NCBI GenBank assembly: GCA_016858145.1
Contig: JAEHOE010000039.1
Span: forward strand, 310,001 to 374,000
From: Edaphochlamys debaryana
Taxonomy: Eukaryota > Chlorophyta > Chlorophyceae > Chlamydomonadales
Direction of reading: 5' to 3'
DNA: 64,000 nt
Both the position numbers and the translations under genes were made by a program. The notes beneath the pieces are model-generated. The model made no database searches. It saw nothing but the letters and a program-made list of their open reading frames with translations, and was not told the origin of the DNA. Positions 9,601 through 17,553 of the stretch are shown here, piece after piece (the first letter of the stretch is position 1; each line of letters begins with the position of its first letter).

Positions 9601-12600
9601 TGGTAACTCGCCCCAGGGCCGGTGCGGGGTCCGTCCGCTGTGCCACGCACCAGGTGCGCCGCCACGCTTGGGGCTTCGGGAGTCCAGGGTACCTCCAGGC
9701 CCCGGGTCGCAGGGCCTCAGCCGCAGTCACACCCGCCGCCACGTACACCTCGGCATGGGCGTCCAGCCGGTCCGACCTGGTCGAGACCTTATCCGCCTCT
9801 TCTGCCATGGCGCCTGCTGCCACAGGGACCACCTGGTTCTCCTCCATGGATGCTCGGTTCACGTTCTCTCCACCGGCGGTAGGCACTACCCCATCTTGGT
9901 CGGGTGGCGGGATGGATGCCTCTCCGGGGCTCGGGAGCACTCCAAGTGCCTCGTCTCGGGTCGGCCGCCTTGGGGCAGCCGTTGGCGGGATCCAGGGAAC
10001 CATGGGCGCACGGATGGGGAGGTGCAGGTGGCGATCCTCCCAATCCCTGATCATGCCATCCTCCCTCCGGCGGGTGGTGAATTCCCTCCAGACGGCGTTC
10101 TCGGCACGCGCATAATCGCGCTCCAGGGCCTCCAGGTACTGTTCGGCCTCCCAGAACCGCTGCCCGAGAGCCCTTAGCTCGCGCCGCTTTAGCTGCAGGT
10201 AGTCGAGGTCCAAAGGCTGCGGTGGCCGTGCCGTCCGGGTGGCGCGGCTGTTGGCCCCAGCAGTCTCTGGCGTGGTGTCTGCCATATAGATCTCCGGCTC
10301 CTCCTCACGTCGTTCCACCCTTCCGCCCCGCAGGCTTCCCTTGCCCGTCAGCGCCTGGGCTGGCCGCTGCGTGAGGCGCTGGGCCACGCCCAAGGTGCGA
10401 CGCCACGACCGGGGCGGGGGAAGACCCACATGCTTTCCTCCTGTGGGCTCGTGGCAAGCCTGGCCTTGCTCCTCCATCTGGGTCACACGCTTGCTCAGGC
10501 AGCAGAGCGCGGAGGCTGCCTCTTGACTCTCCGTCTTTGCCTCGCCCAATCCCTTGGCCCACTGCTCACGCAGTTCCTCGGGCGACAGCTCCTGGAGCGC
10601 CCGTGCCACGGGCTGCGCGCTGCCGGGGCCTGACGGCCCATCCTCGTCGCTGCTGCTCGCCAGGTGGGCAAGGCGGCTTAGCCCATCCACGTTTCCGTGC
10701 CTTTCGCCCGGGCGGTGCTGAATGTCAATGTCGTACGACATGAGCTTGAGCGCCATACGCGCCAGCTTGCCCTGTAGGCTAGACGTCTTGGCCGTCATCA
10801 AGTAGCGCACCGCCATGCTGTCGGTCAGCAGCGTGAAGCGCGTGCCCCACACATAGGGCCGGAAGTAGGTCACGCCAAACACGGCGGCGTAGCACTCGCC
10901 GTCCGCCGCAGACCAGTTCAACTGGCTGCCCGACATCTTCTTGCTGGCATACTGAACCACCCGCTCCCTGCCATCTGCCCCCACTTGGCTCAGGATGGCG
11001 GCCACGGCATGGCGGCTCCAGTCCGTCGCAATGATGAAGGCCCGAGTAAAATCAGGCGCCGCCAGGACCGGTTCGCACAAGAGAGCCTGGCGGAGTGTCG
11101 CCCAAGCCTCGTGCTCCTCCTCACTCCACCGCCATGGTGCGTCCTTCCGCAGCAGGTTGTAGAGCGATTTGGCCTTGAGGCTGAAGTTCGCAATAAAGTT
11201 CTTGTAGTACGAGATGGTTGAAATCCAGCTGCGCAGCTCCTTGACCGTGCTGGGTGCGGGCAGCCGCTCAATGTTGGCCAGGTTGCGGGGGTCGGGGCTC
11301 ACCGTCCCCTTCTCTCCGTCCAACAGGTGCCCTAAGAACACAATGCGCCTCTGCCCAAACTTGCACTTTTTGATGGCCACCTTCAGGTTCGCCAGGCGCA
11401 GCAGGTCGAACACCAGCTCCTGCGCCTCGAGGTGCTTGTCCCACTCCGCCGCATGGGTCAGGACGTCATCAATGAAGTTCGCAACACAGGGCTCCATTTG
11501 GGCATAGCCCGTTTCCCCCTGCTCGCGCTGGAGGTAGGCCGTGCCGGGTAGGACGGGGCCCAGCACCAGACGCATCAAGCGCACGAACACACTGGGGCTC
11601 GACCGATATCCCATAGGCATGACCGTGGGGCGGTACGAGGCGTGTGGCGTGACCAGCGTCAACTTGTTCTTTGACTCCTCATCATGCATAGGCACCTGCC
11701 AGAAGCCTGACTTCAAGTCGATTGACGAGTAGAACTTGGTGCCCCCACCCACAGGAGCCGTGCTGTCAATCAGGTCCTGGATGTGGCCCATCGGGTATCG
11801 CTCTGGCCGTACCACCTGGTTAACCGCCCTCAGGTCGGTCACGACCCGGTACTCGATCACGGGCGGGCTGTCCGGGTTGGCGGTGCCGGGTCCGGTCTCA
11901 GCCTTCTTGGGAATGACCATCACGGGCGAGCCCCACGGGCTGTGGCTAGGCTCAATAAGCCCGTCCTTCAGCAGCTTGTCCATCTCCGCATCCACCGCTG
12001 CTAGCTCCGCCTTGGACATGCGGTACGGTGGTGTGTAAACCGGTGTGCTGTCCCCGGTATCCACCTTGCAGGTCACCCATGTCGTACGCCCCAGATCACT
12101 GTTGGTCAGGGCGAACATGTCATGATTGCGCAGCAACAGTTGGTACATCTGCTCCTGCTGCTCCGGGGTAAGCTCGGGGTTGATCTTTTGCCGCAGCAGG
12201 GTCTTGAGCTCCTCCGAAGGCTCCTTGCCCGCGTTCGCTTCCCGTGCTCGGGCAGCGTTAGCCCTGGCAGCCGCAATGTGCTCGGCCGCCGACGTGAAGC
12301 TTGGCGGGTTTGGCAAGATCTCGATCTCGGGCTTCCCAGGGGTTGGCGCGGTGGTTGCCTCCGCAGCCCTTACCCTCGAGCCAGCGGCACCCGGCCCAGC
12401 CTTGTACACCTCGAGCTGGGCCGCTCCAGGGCCACAGCTGCCCCCAGGCGCCCCATCGTCCTGATCCTTGCCATCCTCCTCCTCTCCCTCCGATCCCCAG
12501 GCTCCGCCTGCTCCTCCACCCGTCCAATCATCCTCGTCCTCATCCTCCTTGTCCGAGCCCTCTTCGCTCTCGCCTTCACCCTCCTCGTCCTCGTCCTCCT

Positions 12601-14944
12601 CCTCACCCTCTTCGTCGGTGTCGACCAGCATGGGCAACTCCCCTCCGTGATCGTCGGCTGGGTCCCGGTCAGGGTCCCGCCCGTCACCATCCCCCGCGGT
12701 AATGGGTGCCACCGCGGCCTCCGCCTCAGGCTCCTCCACCTCAACGTACTGCAAGGGCGCGGGCCGCTCGCCTGCCCGCGGGTTCACGTTAACCAGGTAG
12801 GTCTCCGTGTCGGGGTCGTCAGGGTCTGACTCGTCCTCGGCGAGCAGGGCCGCCGCCTCAGGGCCCCGCAGGAAGGTGATAGGAATTGAGGCTCGCTGGC
12901 CCTCATCGTTGGTGTAGAACAGGCGCCCCTTATCATAGCAGATCGTGGCACGCGCCTGACTCAGCCAGTCGCATCCCAGAATGATGCCGTACGTCCGCGC
13001 ATTGCTCACATAGGCATCCAGGGCAATGGCCATGTCTCCCGTGGTCGTATAGAGATCACGGACCCGCCCCTTGGCCTTGGCACAATTACCATCGGCCGCA
13101 ATGAAGGATGCGTTGGTGCCCTCAATTGCAGGGGTCATCCGCAGCTTCCTCAAGGTGTGCCGAGGCACCAGCGACGCGGAGGCTCCGCTGTCGATGATGG
13201 CCGGGGTCGACACCAGCGCCCCATCGGCATCGCCCAGTTTGATCTCCGCCCGACACACCTGCCAACGCGGCGGCTCCCATGAGGCTTCCTCAGCGCTGTG
13301 GTTGATCATGGCCTCGGCGGAGAACGTCATTGGCTCTGGACCGCCTCGTGGTTGCTGCTCCGGTGAGCCAGGGGCAATCTCGGGGTGGCGCCGCTGCTGC
13401 GGGGTGTTGGGCGCCGGTGCCACGGTGGTGGCCCGGTCGCGCTGCCCTCGGGCAACGTTCAAGATACGTGCACCCAGCTTGGTGTACACGTTCAGAGGAT
13501 TCACGCGCAAGGCCGAACCCAACGCAATTGGGTACTTGTTGACCTTGGCCATGATCTCATCCGCCACCCTTCCTTCCTCCTCCACTGGGTCCCCCGCAGG
13601 CACGGCGTGCGTGCGGCCCATGTTCTCGCCTGGCGCCCGCACAGGCGGCCTCCATCCAACCCGCCCTGGGCTCGCTCGCCGGTTCTCAGGGAACGGCGGA
13701 TCCATCCGGGTTCCAGCTGGCATCATGCGACGTGCTGGAGTCCGGGTTCGGTCTTCCGCAGGCGCGGCTCGCGGCTCACGCCCTTCAGGTGCGGCGGCAC
13801 CAGTTGGGTTGGCGAGAGCGGCGGGGTCAACCGCCACCCGCTTGCGCGGCAGGGCGGTAGTCGGGAACTCGCCCATGCGCTTTAGATAAATCTCGTCCGC
13901 CTGTGACCCCTGGTTGCCGTACGGCAGATGCCGCCAGCTAACCGGCCTCGACTGCCTAGCACTCGCCGCATACACCTCTGGAGTGTGAACCACATCCACC
14001 AGGTGAACTTGCGACCCAAATGCGCCCTCCTGCCGCGTTTGCATCTCTTGCAGATTCAGTGAGAGCCTGGCAAAGTCCCTGGCCAGCGTCTCGAGATCAG
14101 GTGTGTTGCGGGGAGCGGCCGCTGGGGCAGGGTTCCGCGCTGAGCCCGTCGAGGGACGCATGCTCCCCCGTGGCTCATCACGCCGCGGTTGGGGATCACG
14201 ACGGTCTTCCCAGCGCACCCGCGGGCGCGTGTCCTGCTCCCTGCTCCGTGTCATAGCTGGGGGTCCCCTGGACTCGGGCCTCACCAGTTCATACCGCACC
14301 CTCTCCGCCTTCTCCGTCTTTGCAGGTGCCTCCTCCTCCACATACTCTCGGGCACGACGATAACGGGCATGCCGTGTGGTGTCATCATGCTCATCCTCAT
14401 CCCCCTGCTCGGCTCGGCTCATCGTGTCCATGCCCTCGCTCACGTAAATGGCATCGGAGATGGCCGCTTCAAGGTCCCTGGGCCGCATCAGGTAAACCTT
14501 GGCATAGATGCGGGGCTGCAGCCCACGCAGGAAGTTGTACATGTAGGTTGGGTCCTCGGCAGGGTCAATCCCCAGTTGTGAGCAGAGGTGCCGATACCGG
14601 TCCGCATAATGCCTGACCGTCTCCTTCTTGCCTTGCCGGCAGTTCGCCAGGCGGCTGTACAATTCATCTTCCCGCACAGCAAAGCGGTCAATGAACGCTC
14701 GTCGGAAAGAGGGCCAATTGCCAAGCTCAGGACCACTTCCACACGCCCAAATCTGCGCCGTGGAGCCTAGCCGGCACTTGGCGGCGATCAGCTTGTCCTC
14801 GTCCGTCCAGTGGAATAGACGAGCAAAGTTCTCGACTTGTGTGAGCCATGACCGGGCATCAAACAGGTCGGGGTCGAAGAGGGGTATCGTGTTGAGACTA
14901 GAGGCAGAGACGCCTCGTGCTCGATCTTGCCCATAGTCTTCCAT
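6674..14944 (-). CDS. Gag-pol polyprotein with PHD finger
   Basis: A 2756-residue single-frame polyprotein starting at ATG 14944. Order: Gag capsid-like region (about 20-200, RLFHWTDEDKLIAAKCRLGS); aspartic protease (IIDSGASASLV, about 584); an acidic Glu/Asp tract (about 770-810); reverse transcriptase (about 970-1215, catalytic FIDD in place of Y-x-DD, near 1157); RNase H (about 1300-1420, ATDWS, DGECYA, LTDSM); a linker with two diverged copies of one module (about 1500-1920); a PHD finger (2043-2086); integrase with HHCC (about 2262-2300) and DDE residues near 2325, 2389 and 2424 (HLDLFG, SDRGTEF, GKAERM); and a GPY/F-like end (EGPYLFQFYRAPDG). No CCHC knuckle or C-terminal chromodomain was seen. 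All catalytic residues appear intact. Confidence 0.93.
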   Translation of the reverse strand: MEDYGQDRARGVSASSLNTIPLFDPDLFDARSWLTQVENFARLFHWTDEDKLIAAKCRLGSTAQIWACGSGPELGNWPSFRRAFIDRFAVREDELYSRLANCRQGKKETVRHYADRYRHLCSQLGIDPAEDPTYMYNFLRGLQPRIYAKVYLMRPRDLEAAISDAIYVSEGMDTMSRAEQGDEDEHDDTTRHARYRRAREYVEEEAPAKTEKAERVRYELVRPESRGPPAMTRSREQDTRPRVRWEDRRDPQPRRDEPRGSMRPSTGSARNPAPAAAPRNTPDLETLARDFARLSLNLQEMQTRQEGAFGSQVHLVDVVHTPEVYAASARQSRPVSWRHLPYGNQGSQADEIYLKRMGEFPTTALPRKRVAVDPAALANPTGAAAPEGREPRAAPAEDRTRTPARRMMPAGTRMDPPFPENRRASPGRVGWRPPVRAPGENMGRTHAVPAGDPVEEEGRVADEIMAKVNKYPIALGSALRVNPLNVYTKLGARILNVARGQRDRATTVAPAPNTPQQRRHPEIAPGSPEQQPRGGPEPMTFSAEAMINHSAEEASWEPPRWQVCRAEIKLGDADGALVSTPAIIDSGASASLVPRHTLRKLRMTPAIEGTNASFIAADGNCAKAKGRVRDLYTTTGDMAIALDAYVSNARTYGIILGCDWLSQARATICYDKGRLFYTNDEGQRASIPITFLRGPEAAALLAEDESDPDDPDTETYLVNVNPRAGERPAPLQYVEVEEPEAEAAVAPITAGDGDGRDPDRDPADDHGGELPMLVDTDEEGEEEDEDEEGEGESEEGSDKEDEDEDDWTGGGAGGAWGSEGEEEDGKDQDDGAPGGSCGPGAAQLEVYKAGPGAAGSRVRAAEATTAPTPGKPEIEILPNPPSFTSAAEHIAAARANAARAREANAGKEPSEELKTLLRQKINPELTPEQQEQMYQLLLRNHDMFALTNSDLGRTTWVTCKVDTGDSTPVYTPPYRMSKAELAAVDAEMDKLLKDGLIEPSHSPWGSPVMVIPKKAETGPGTANPDSPPVIEYRVVTDLRAVNQVVRPERYPMGHIQDLIDSTAPVGGGTKFYSSIDLKSGFWQVPMHDEESKNKLTLVTPHASYRPTVMPMGYRSSPSVFVRLMRLVLGPVLPGTAYLQREQGETGYAQMEPCVANFIDDVLTHAAEWDKHLEAQELVFDLLRLANLKVAIKKCKFGQRRIVFLGHLLDGEKGTVSPDPRNLANIERLPAPSTVKELRSWISTISYYKNFIANFSLKAKSLYNLLRKDAPWRWSEEEHEAWATLRQALLCEPVLAAPDFTRAFIIATDWSRHAVAAILSQVGADGRERVVQYASKKMSGSQLNWSAADGECYAAVFGVTYFRPYVWGTRFTLLTDSMAVRYLMTAKTSSLQGKLARMALKLMSYDIDIQHRPGERHGNVDGLSRLAHLASSSDEDGPSGPGSAQPVARALQELSPEELREQWAKGLGEAKTESQEAASALCCLSKRVTQMEEQGQACHEPTGGKHVGLPPPRSWRRTLGVAQRLTQRPAQALTGKGSLRGGRVERREEEPEIYMADTTPETAGANSRATRTARPPQPLDLDYLQLKRRELRALGQRFWEAEQYLEALERDYARAENAVWREFTTRRREDGMIRDWEDRHLHLPIRAPMVPWIPPTAAPRRPTRDEALGVLPSPGEASIPPPDQDGVVPTAGGENVNRASMEENQVVPVAAGAMAEEADKVSTRSDRLDAHAEVYVAAGVTAAEALRPGAWRYPGLPKPQAWRRTWCVAQRTDPAPALGRVTMSLEVALLDEEESGKPSSGMPEIYMADDRPGATTGSVRQAPDQRRASLLAAGGISPAQLRANQALGQRRAREETAQTEASRRESLALDEQERARGMRPETGVVVGNTSIRSHRFPRVPWVPPPAAPGRPPRGEELMTQQSAPPQRQPLHQLTMNVTAGGRPLQPPAVLEEEEEAHEGAGEVDVTQPPSDDERLPDAVVQGLGTERQSPLSPLSESGEETEPERERVKRQRRRSTRLADYVDPTQAKSQHTATVTDWNPAIRCEVCDQSMPDDTLLLCDYPGCTRAYHTGCLNPPLPGVPPGMWVCAGPHPAPAAGPAQPVVAHPEPELVEIDQDEEEQADAPDASEAKEGEDEEGAWEPEEGEAEASDSSTGPGCESEEQEDTQPAGEAGPSQPKPAAVERSPWEDAVMIHYLQTRKWNFPAGTSAETIVRETRRIARRAENYVWHEGTLYKVRRQDKHREHRPYWRVPKPDECAALVREAHEQGHQGEEKTHSILKERFWWPGMGKAVETCLRECKECASNQNKLLRHPRLRPLPVVPIMDTVHLDLFGPVTRTPRGHTMCLVMVDNFSSWPEVVPMKSKKAGEVWRAFWQNWICRFGVPRVVISDRGTEFTGKDFAGELKACKIKQYVTAGYNPRGNGKAERMVGTLLESIRKLIDDEADWDLKCYNAVYAYRTAAHSTTRVSPALCLYGRELTLSMERRPVSDTEPAEVEPEQVEAEWTSEHYQLLQGRRQRLEAIALDVEKRHVEAKEKAERDYQKKRHQSKPRKPRTNAGDQPAAAQAAPVATADPGQARTVTNPLGAEVVAAARQPTVMTARAAQNATPTAQGPATTSTPKKGANPRAHLGQASLSAPATPAGAAGTTPAGSPTAGRRVAPVATPVAGRPEEEAHRVRPARSDELRGLPDIPLDALVWRLKRRDSKLARDREGPYLFQFYRAPDGSHAVVKDARGVLFPIPTHLLYVPKSTKQPSQGLR
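8687..8818 (-). other. PHD finger inside the polyprotein
   Basis: Residues 2043-2086 run CEVC, an eleven-residue spacer, CDYPGC, YHTGC, then GMWVC. This matches the C4HC3 PHD pattern through the seventh ligand. The usual last Cys after W-x-C-x-x is absent (WVCAGPH), though the His could serve. PHD fingers read histone H3 tails. Here it lies directly ahead of the integrase, the place where a targeting module would act. Confidence 0.8.
9190..10435 (-). repeat. Diverged in-frame tandem duplication in the polyprotein
   Basis: Copy 1 (about 10435-9945) and copy 2 (about 9690-9190) share the same ordered landmarks: GLPPPRSWRRTLGVAQR against GLPKPQAWRRTWCVAQR; EPEIYMAD against MPEIYMAD; RALGQR against QALGQR; and MVPWIPPTAAPRRPTRDEAL against RVPWVPPPAAPGRPPRGEEL. 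The copies differ in length between landmarks. It lies between RNase H and the PHD finger. No known domain is recognised. Confidence 0.75.
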
Positions 14945-15050
14945 TTTCTGGGGCCAGGCCTGAGGCTGAACTGGCCGTTTGTGGAGACGGAGGGGTAGGG
15001 TTGTCTAATGCGGCTGTTTGACCAGAGTTGCAAGCTCAGACGAGCAACCA

Positions 15051-15063
15051 GGTCCCGCTACCA
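15051..15063 (-). other. Candidate primer-binding site of the gypsy-type element
   Basis: Minus-strand TGGTAGCGGGACC begins with TGG, as sites complementary to a tRNA CCA end do, and lies about 107 bases before the gag-pol ATG. It differs by one base from the primer-binding site of the unrelated chromovirus at 23291, supporting a shared tRNA primer. Confidence 0.6.
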
Positions 15064-17553
15064 AGAAAGCGAAGCCCCACCAAACCCGTAACCACACAAA
15101 ATTTTCGCGGGTTCCGGGATGGTGTGCTGGCTTGCCCTAGGACCGTTCTGCTGCGCCGTGAGGTGCCCAGGGCTCAGCGTGTGAAGACGCTGGCCCCAGT
15201 CTCTGTCACCGCCGGTTTGGGGTGCGTGTCTCGTTGCGGGGCTCAATCAACGGACAGGCGATTGCAGCACGGATACTGCGCAGCGGAAGTCTTGCTTTGC
15301 GGAAGCGTACAGGTAATTGGGATACACTGAGGGAGACGGAGGCACTGGCAACGTCGGGGTGACGGCAAGCGCCCCGGGGTAGGGGCGTGTCGGGCCGATG
15401 GGGTGGCCACAGGACACGGGCTTGGCGTGCACACAGGCAGGGCCAAGGAGAGAACAAGCGAAGCGGGCTGTAAGGCACGCGCTCGCCTCCGCCCGCGCAC
15501 CCAGCAAGGGCAGACGCAGCGGGTTAGAGCCGGGCTGACTCTGGGAAGGGGCTGAGCTGAGGCTGCTCAGGAGAGAAGGCTCCACTCGACGGAGGGCGCT
15601 GCGGCTCAGTCCGTGAGGAGCAAGGGGCACGGTCGCACTGCAGGCTGACGGCGTGCTGGGGCCGAAGGGCCAGGCTTGGCGCTCACTGGCGCAGAGGGGC
15701 TCGAGGGGACAGGGCCTCTGTCGAGCACACACTCAGACTTACACGAACAGAGACACAGAGCATTCAGAGCTCCGGGTAGCGTTGCTCCAGCAACCAGTTC
15801 TTGGGTTCGGGGCATGGGGCAACAGCCTGCGACCCCCCGGCTATAAATATGGACTAGGTGTCGTACAGAACAACGGGCAGCACCCGCCAGTGGAAGCAGC
15901 CACGCAGCTCCCGTGCTCAGATCATCTTCCAGCCACCTACCGTGAAGCCGTCACGTCACACGATCGGCTCACTACTCAACACCTTCCGCGACGCAACTCA
16001 CACTGCTCAACCCCACCACACTTCAATGGCCAGGGCGGCCGTACAACCTAGTCAACATATGGCACTCGGTCAACGCCTCAGTCACACATATAACCCGGGA
16101 ATCCTCACACCCTTGAGACGCCGTACAGCCATATGGCGCTCGTCCCATCTGCATGTCACGTTCTCGAGCCCCAGTGTAACCCAACGGGCCGGTGTGACCC
16201 GAAACAGGCAACTCGCAACACGCCGCGCGGGTCGCAGTCGGCTTGACTGCGCCCCGCGCCCAAATGCTAAAACCAAAACCTATTTCATTAGGTGACACGC
16301 CCCAGGTCACCGCTTGCACGCTGCTGATGTGATCACAAAGAATCCCTAGCGAGCCGGCGGGCGTGTGTGCACCCGAAACGCGTGGCCCCCTCAACCAGGC
16401 AGTACAACATAGGCTCAGTGTTTCAGCATAGGTAAATCCCCCCCCCTCGGCAAGAAGCGTTTGGGCCCTTCGGGCTTTGGGGTTTGTTAGGAGACGGAGG
16501 CTTCAAGTGAGGGAGGAGAGCTGGGGGTGCGCAAGGGTGAGCGTGTCGAGGAGAGAGGCAGGCAGAAGGGGGGCAGGGCTTGTTAGACAACGGGGCGCAG
16601 TGCAGCGGGCAGGGCGGCCGAGGTGCCTGGCCATCAGGTGCCTGGCCATCACATACAGCCGGAGGTTGGGGAGGGCGGGTGGGTCCTCTGTCGCATCCGC
16701 GAACAAGGGCCCGGGGACGTCACTCTGTGGGACGAGAATCTGAGTTTTTGCTCAATTTCCACAATGCTGCTGGCCGCAACATGGCTTGGTGCGCGGGACG
16801 AGAAACGGGAGAGGCATTGCACGGCATAGGTCGGAGGAGTGGTTCCACCCTCTTTCGATGGCGGAGGCGGGGGAGGGCGGGTGGGTCGCTATAGCTTCGC
16901 ATGTCTTCGCCCGACGACATGCCGACTCGCCAACTCTAGTCTCCAGCAGTCTGTAGCCACCGTAGCCGACGCTGAGATCAACTTCAAGACAATTCATAGC
17001 AGGCCTGATGTACACGAGCTCGCGAGGGCGGACATTCTGCCGTCGCGGAAATAGTGTATTTGCACGTTTCCCCGGTCACGGTCGCGGCTGAGCACGCTGC
17101 GCGATGCTCCGAAGTCTGAGGGGCACCGTCGCGCACACGGCTGCCCAGGTCGCTGCGGCCCGCAGCGACTCGAGCTGAAGCGTCGCCAAGTGTGGGGAAG
17201 TGTGCGCCCCGTCAGGACGCGACGTCCTCGTCGCAGCGCTGCCGCTATCGCGCCGGCCCTACCTCAGGCGGGCGGGCGGGCGGGGCCCTGTAGTCGCGCA
17301 GACGGAGGCGCGGCGGGGACACGGCACGGATCGCCGGCACTCTTGCAGGCCCCACAGTTGGGACGAGAAACCAATTCAATGTTTCTGCTCAAAGTCCATA
17401 ATGCTCGGGGGGGGGACGACGAACCTGGGAAACGCTCACGCACAGCGCTGGGCCACAGCCTGCGGCTGTTCTTGACGACAGAAAGAGTGGACCCACCGTG
17501 GCCCAGCTCTAACATGCTCTAGCTTGAGCTCGCGCGCTGTTGATGCCCACGGT
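15064..17553. other. Presumed 5' LTR of the gypsy-type element plus cyclase upstream DNA
   Basis: If the primer-binding site is right, a 5' LTR should start at 15064 and run rightward. A minus-strand TATA-like ATATTTATAG at 15841-15850 would fit its promoter. The right end of any LTR is not visible. From about 16440 the sequence changes character. A loosely related segment occurs twice near 16725-16780 and 17355-17410 (both contain GGGACGAGAA and a GCTCAA...CCA.AATGCT core), perhaps an old repeat. No gene is supported here. Confidence 0.4.

Larger units (their letters stand above)
6674..15063 (-). mobile_element. Ty3/gypsy-type LTR retrotransposon, internal region
   Basis: The internal region runs from a candidate primer-binding site at 15051-15063 to the gag-pol stop at 6674. 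Gag, protease, RT, RNase H and integrase occur in that order in one open frame, as in Ty3/gypsy elements. I could not find a pair of long terminal repeats: sequence right of 15064 (expected 5' LTR) does not visibly recur left of 6674. The element is therefore either 3'-truncated, rearranged, or has LTRs I failed to see. The reading frame itself is uninterrupted over 8.3 kb, so the copy is not old. Element ends are unresolved. Confidence 0.8.

Noticed and set aside
12122..12829. Plus-strand frame of 235 codons with a hydrophobic Leu/Val stretch inside the gypsy-type element
   Set aside because: Complement of the acidic Asp/Glu tract of the polyprotein. Reverse-complemented GAG/GAC codons give CTC/GTC, hence the false hydrophobic look.
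16477..17522. Several 60-110 codon frames upstream of the cyclase
   Set aside because: Short, overlapping in all frames, no domain or consistent splicing; possibly old repeat DNA.
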